DNA from: CAYSDH01 sp964429805
GTDB taxonomy: Bacteria > Bacteroidota > Bacteroidia > Flavobacteriales_D > JABDKJ01
Length of the DNA stretch: 17,837 nt
Reading direction: 5' to 3'
Assembly: GCA_964429805.1 (NCBI GenBank)
Contig: CAYSDH010000064.1
Location: 1-17,837 of the forward strand
Shown piece after piece: positions 14,423-17,837 of this stretch. Positions within the stretch are counted from its first letter, which is position 1. Each line of letters opens with the position of its first letter. The notes below the pieces were generated by a model that saw only the letters and a program-made list of their open reading frames with translations, made no database searches and was not told where the DNA came from. Made by a program: the position numbers and the translations under genes.

Positions 14423-15355
14423 ATGCAAGCGATGAAGAAACTGATAGTTATAGTATTAGCAGTTGTTACAGGGGGATTGGCTTATGGCCAGCAGGACATT
14501 CAAATGACCCAGTTTATGTTTGATAAGCTGTCTGTCAACCCAGGTTATGCCGGAAGCAGCAATGAGTTTTGTGCCACCGTTTTCGGAAGACAGCAGTGGA
14601 CTGGATTTGAAGGAGCGCCAAAGACTTACCTACTTAACGCACACATGCCATTTGGCCGTCACGGTGCGGGACTTACAGTCTTCCAAGATGAGTTAGGTCA
14701 AACTTCCTCCATGAACGTAAAGGGAAGTTATGCATACCAGATACCTAATATAGGCGGAGGAAAACTCGGAATTGGAGCAAGTGTAGGACTTGTTTCTTCT
14801 AACTTAGGCAACGAGTGGATTGCCATTGATGACTTTACACAAGATGTTTCTATTCCAGACGATGCGACAAGCAGCAGTACGATAGACTTCGGTTTTGGTG
14901 CATACTGGCACAATCAGAAAGTACATGTCGGACTTTCTTCTACGCACTTGCATGAAGGTGAGCTAAAGGACATGAACATTTCTACGGCTCGTCACTATTA
15001 CGGTATGTTAGGTTATACTCATAACCTAAACTCTGATATTGACATTATTCCAAGTGTCTTAGTAAAGAGTGACCAGACTTCTACCCAAATGGATTTTAAC
15101 GTAATGGGTATGTACAAGAATACTATCTGGTTGGGAGCAACATACAGACTTGATGACGCCATTGCACCAATGGTAGGTTATCGACACGAAATTAACGGTG
15201 GTCATTCGGCCATCCGTATAGGATATTCATATGATGTAACTACTTCTGAGCTGAACAATTATAGTTCAGGTACTCATGAAGTGATGTTAAATTATTGTAT
15301 GAAGTTGAGGAAACCTTTACCTCCGCAGATATACAAGAATGTTAGATTCCTGTAA
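14423..15355 (+). CDS. PorP/SprF family type IX secretion outer-membrane protein
   Basis: The 310-residue protein belongs to the PorP/SprF family, predicted outer-membrane beta-barrels of the T9SS; SprF in Flavobacterium is needed for secretion of the adhesin SprB. A signal peptide (MKKLIVIVLAVVTGGLAYG, cleaved near AYGQ) is followed by the family N-terminal signature QDIQMTQFMFDKLSVNPGYA and QQWTGFEGAPKTY. The remainder is alternating strands with many Gly and aromatic residues, and ends in an aromatic strand typical of barrels. The ATG at 14432, three codons downstream, gives a neater signal peptide and may be the real start; the first ATG is better spaced from AAGAAGAG. It is the first gene before gldK, with no terminator between, so it is probably co-transcribed. 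Confidence 0.92.
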   Translation: MQAMKKLIVIVLAVVTGGLAYGQQDIQMTQFMFDKLSVNPGYAGSSNEFCATVFGRQQWTGFEGAPKTYLLNAHMPFGRHGAGLTVFQDELGQTSSMNVKGSYAYQIPNIGGGKLGIGASVGLVSSNLGNEWIAIDDFTQDVSIPDDATSSSTIDFGFGAYWHNQKVHVGLSSTHLHEGELKDMNISTARHYYGMLGYTHNLNSDIDIIPSVLVKSDQTSTQMDFNVMGMYKNTIWLGATYRLDDAIAPMVGYRHEINGGHSAIRIGYSYDVTTSELNNYSSGTHEVMLNYCMKLRKPLPPQIYKNVRFL

Positions 15356-15486
15356 GTAAGTTGTAACAATTTGCAATTACTTGCGTTAATAGGGACTAGA
15401 ACCTGAAAAGTATAGAAGTTGGAATAGAGGAGTGGGAAGATTTTGAGACGAAACGTTTGAACAACACATTAAAAAATACCAGCATT

Positions 15487-16836
15487 ATGAAAAACCTACT
15501 GTACGGTTTTTCCATAGTTGCGCTGTTATCTAGCTGTAACGGGGGAAACAGAGGGGAGCTTGTGGGGGCTTTTCCTAGAGAAGATTTCTACCAAGTGAAC
15601 CCCTATGGCATGAATTACATCCATTTTGGATCCTTTGTAATGGGACCAAGTGATCAAGATGTGCCTTATGCAAATACGAACAAGTCAAAAACAGTGTCCG
15701 TCCAGGCATTTTACATGGACGATACTGAAATCACTAACAATGAGTACCGCCAGTACGTCCACTGGGTGCGTGATTCTATAGCTCATCGATTACTCGGTGA
15801 AGAAGATATAGGAGAGCACATCGTAGAGGAAAATGAATATGGTGAAGAACTCGATCCACCGCGAATTGTCTGGGACGAAAGAATCAGATGGAATGACGAG
15901 GAGGAAAGAGAAGCGCTACTCGACATGTTCCTTTCGGAGAATGAACGATTCTACAACAGGAAAGAATTTGATACGCGTAAGTTCAAATTTGAATACTACT
16001 GGATAGACCTTAAAGCTGCTGCAAGCAAGCCTGGTCGGGATTTGGATTTGTCTTACACGAATAAGAAAGGGCAGAGTAATGGAATACGTGGACACCTAGA
16101 CCGTTCGCAGTTCATTATCAAAGAAATAATTAACATCTATCCAGATACGCTGGCTTGGATAAGTGATTTCACTTATTCATTTAATGAGCCGATGACGCGT
16201 TCATACTTCTGGCATCCGGCATTTGATGATTATCCTCTTGTTGGTGTAACCTGGAATCAGGCCAAAGCCTTCAATGTCTGGAGAACACAGCTATTGAATA
16301 GCTACTTGTCTTCAAATGGAGAAGCGTTTGTGCAACACTTTAGACTTCCTAGTGAAGCCGAATGGGAGTTTGCTGCACGTGGCGGACTTGATTTGAACCC
16401 GTATCCTTGGGGTGGACCATATGTGAGAAACATACTTGGTTGTCCACTTGCCAACTACAAGCCACTGAGAGGTGACTACGTAGAGGATAATGGTTTCCAC
16501 ACCGTACCAGTTGACTCATATGAGCCTAACGATTACGGTCTATACTGCATGTCTGGTAATGTTGCCGAGTGGTGCAACACAGCATATGACGAGTCAGTTT
16601 ACGATTTTACACACGATTTAAATTCTGAATACACTTATGATGCGATGGCAAACGATCCGCCAGCGTTGAAGAGAAAAGTCATTCGAGGGGGTTCATGGAA
16701 AGATATAGGTTACTATATCCAGACTGGAACGAGGACTTATGAGTATCAGGATACAGCTAAGTGCTACATCGGGTTCCGTTCTGTTATGACCTATTTAGGT
16801 CGTGGAAAAACAGGAGATCCAGAATCATGGAACTAA
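15487..16836 (+). CDS. gldK: T9SS / gliding lipoprotein GldK
   Basis: GldK (PorK in Porphyromonas) is an outer-membrane lipoprotein that with GldN/PorN forms the periplasmic ring of the T9SS. The 449-residue protein starts with a lipoprotein signal peptide (MKNLLYGFSIVALLSSC, acylated Cys17). It has the fold of formylglycine-generating enzymes: FVMGPSDQD near residue 50, LPSEAEWEFAARGG (287-300), GNVAEWC (357-363), RGGSW (400-404) and GFRSV (429-433). The Cys that normally follows the GGS motif in active enzymes is absent (RGGSWKD), so it is structural. A long acidic insert (about 95-230) splits the domain. The ATG at 15487 is preferred over a TTG ten codons upstream, which would push the lipobox too far in. 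It precedes gldL by 79 bp. Confidence 0.95.
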   Translation: MKNLLYGFSIVALLSSCNGGNRGELVGAFPREDFYQVNPYGMNYIHFGSFVMGPSDQDVPYANTNKSKTVSVQAFYMDDTEITNNEYRQYVHWVRDSIAHRLLGEEDIGEHIVEENEYGEELDPPRIVWDERIRWNDEEEREALLDMFLSENERFYNRKEFDTRKFKFEYYWIDLKAAASKPGRDLDLSYTNKKGQSNGIRGHLDRSQFIIKEIINIYPDTLAWISDFTYSFNEPMTRSYFWHPAFDDYPLVGVTWNQAKAFNVWRTQLLNSYLSSNGEAFVQHFRLPSEAEWEFAARGGLDLNPYPWGGPYVRNILGCPLANYKPLRGDYVEDNGFHTVPVDSYEPNDYGLYCMSGNVAEWCNTAYDESVYDFTHDLNSEYTYDAMANDPPALKRKVIRGGSWKDIGYYIQTGTRTYEYQDTAKCYIGFRSVMTYLGRGKTGDPESWN

Positions 16837-16915
16837 TCCGATATTCGCTGGCTATCAACGATTAGACACACAATTACACAAATAGTTTATCAATTAATAA
16901 AAGCAAGGTATAGTT

Positions 16916-17722
16916 ATGAAACCAGGAAGTAAGGCATGGAAGAAGTTTATGGCAAAGCTCTACGGGATTGGAGCAGCAGTAGTAATTTTAGGAGCTCTCT
17001 TTAAAATCCAACACTGGCCAGGTGCAGGTCCAATGCTCATCATAGGATTGGGAACTGAGGCTGTAATTTTCTTCTTCTCGGCATTTGAGCCAATACACGA
17101 AGAAGTAGACTGGACACTTGTTTATCCAGAATTAGCTACTGGAGAACATGTTGAAGACATGCACGCTATCGAATCTAGAAAAAGTAATAGTGGAGGCTCA
17201 ATGACTGAGCAGCTGGACCACATGCTTGAAGAGGCGAAAATCGAACCAGAACTTATTGCAAGTCTTGGAGATGGAATGAGGGCATTCTCTTCTCAAGCGC
17301 AAGAACTAAGTAACATTTCAGAAGCGGCTGTTGCCACTAATGACTATGTGAGTTCTGTAAGTACTGCATCTGAGAAGATGAGTGAGCTTACGAGCACATA
17401 CAGCTCTGCAGCAGAGGCTATACTCGGTATCGCAACTTCTACTGATGGAGGAGCAAATGCTGGTGAAGAGCTTTCTAAAATGACAAAGAACTTGACTGAA
17501 CTTAATAGCGTGTATGAATTGCAGCTACAGTCGTCAAGAGAGAAGATGTCTGCTACTGACGAAGTATTCAGCGGTATACAGCAGTTGATGACAAACCTTA
17601 ACGACACAGTGGATGACACTGCACGTTACAAAGAAGGAATCGCTGACCTCTCTAAGAATCTTAGCAAGTTGAATACTGTGTATGGTAACATGCTATCTGC
17701 CATGGGTGGAAGTAATGCCTAA
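16916..17722 (+). CDS. gldL: T9SS / gliding motor protein GldL
   Basis: GldL and GldM form the proton-driven inner-membrane motor that powers type IX secretion and gliding. The 268-residue protein shows two N-terminal transmembrane helices (about 14-30 and 37-57) joined by the conserved HWPGAGP loop (33-39), with Glu48 inside helix 2 and Glu58 just after it. A membrane glutamate at this place is the known proton-pathway residue of the family. The rest is a cytoplasmic alpha-helical, coiled-coil-like region rich in Ser, Thr, Glu and Leu, with two related segments (LTELNSVYELQL near 190-203 and LSKLNTVYGNML near 250-262). It sits between gldK and gldM, 41 bp before the latter. Confidence 0.95.
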   Translation: MKPGSKAWKKFMAKLYGIGAAVVILGALFKIQHWPGAGPMLIIGLGTEAVIFFFSAFEPIHEEVDWTLVYPELATGEHVEDMHAIESRKSNSGGSMTEQLDHMLEEAKIEPELIASLGDGMRAFSSQAQELSNISEAAVATNDYVSSVSTASEKMSELTSTYSSAAEAILGIATSTDGGANAGEELSKMTKNLTELNSVYELQLQSSREKMSATDEVFSGIQQLMTNLNDTVDDTARYKEGIADLSKNLSKLNTVYGNMLSAMGGSNA

Positions 17723-17763
17723 GCAGTTCTTTCTTTAATTCTCAACTTTTAAACTAAGAACAA

Positions 17764-17837
17764 ATGGCTGGAGGAAAAGCATCCCCGCGGCAACAGATGA
17801 TTAACATGATGTACCTCGTGTTAACGGCTCTGTTGGC
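17764..17837 (+). CDS. gldM: T9SS / gliding motor protein GldM, N-terminus (partial, 3' end outside window)
   Basis: The ATG at 17764 opens a frame that runs to the window end: 24 codons giving MAGGKASPRQQMINMMYLVL and then TALL. This is the recognisable start of GldM (PorM), the single-pass inner-membrane protein whose helix sits inside the GldL ring and whose periplasmic part reaches toward the GldK/GldN ring. The hydrophobic stretch is the start of that transmembrane helix. The gene lies 41 bp after gldL with no terminator, in the usual gldK-gldL-gldM order. Only the N-terminus is visible. Confidence 0.93.
   Translation, partial: MAGGKASPRQQMINMMYLVLTALL

Noticed and set aside
15487..16836. 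Active sulfatase-modifying (formylglycine-generating) enzyme
   Set aside because: The catalytic Cys position is not Cys, a lipoprotein signal peptide is present, and the gene sits directly before gldL and gldM, so it is GldK.
1..17837. Mobile element, CRISPR array, defence island or prophage
   Set aside because: No transposase, integrase, direct-repeat array, tRNA attachment site or phage gene was seen; the gene content is core Bacteroidota housekeeping and T9SS.

Overview
The window looks like a chromosomal segment of a Bacteroidota bacterium, most likely in or near the Flavobacteriales. The evidence is a type IX secretion / gliding cluster (a PorP/SprF protein, gldK, gldL and the start of gldM), a secreted protein with a C-terminal T9SS sorting domain, candidate promoters resembling the Bacteroidota TTTG / TAnnTTTG pattern, and the gene run miaB - sigma-54 activator - lptE - TPR protein - secG - groES - groEL, an order I associate with this phylum. 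No mobile element, CRISPR array, tRNA or rRNA is visible. A run of 10 Ns inside topA shows this is a draft or scaffolded assembly.

Layout. 1-90: the Lys/Ala-rich tail of a plus-strand gene cut by the window edge, followed by a strong hairpin terminator (152-186). 227-2980 (minus): a large CRTAC1-like secreted protein with seven Asp-rich FG-GAP/VCBS motifs, an ASPIC/UnbV domain, four PKD modules with an exact 76-residue period, and a T9SS sorting domain. 3185-3838 (plus): a SanA-like inner-membrane DUF218 protein, convergent with groEL across a shared terminator. 3900-10459 (minus): groEL and groES, then upstream secG, an acidic TPR protein, lptE, a sigma-54 activator without receiver domain, and miaB. 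The five genes miaB to secG are tightly packed with 1- or 4-nt overlaps except for one 18-bp gap. A hairpin plus T-run after secG suggests groES-groEL is a separate unit with its own control region.

10460-10711 is a divergent control region between miaB and topA. 10712-14278 (plus): topA and an arginase/formimidoylglutamase-family gene, coupled by a 1-nt overlap. 14423-17837 (plus): PorP/SprF, gldK, gldL, gldM, encoding an outer-membrane T9SS component, an outer-membrane-linked lipoprotein and the inner-membrane motor pair.

The genes fall into three themes: envelope biogenesis (lptE for LPS export, secG for Sec export, sanA), proteostasis and translation fidelity (groESL, miaB), and T9SS secretion/gliding. 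The gene content is mostly conserved. The points most worth checking are: the topA gap, which appears to be an artificial spacer over an overlap; an arginase-family protein lacking two of six expected metal ligands; a CTGACA/TGTCAG inverted motif found upstream of both groES and miaB; a palindrome and a partial sigma-54-like element in front of groES; and the in-register cysteine pattern of the PKD array.
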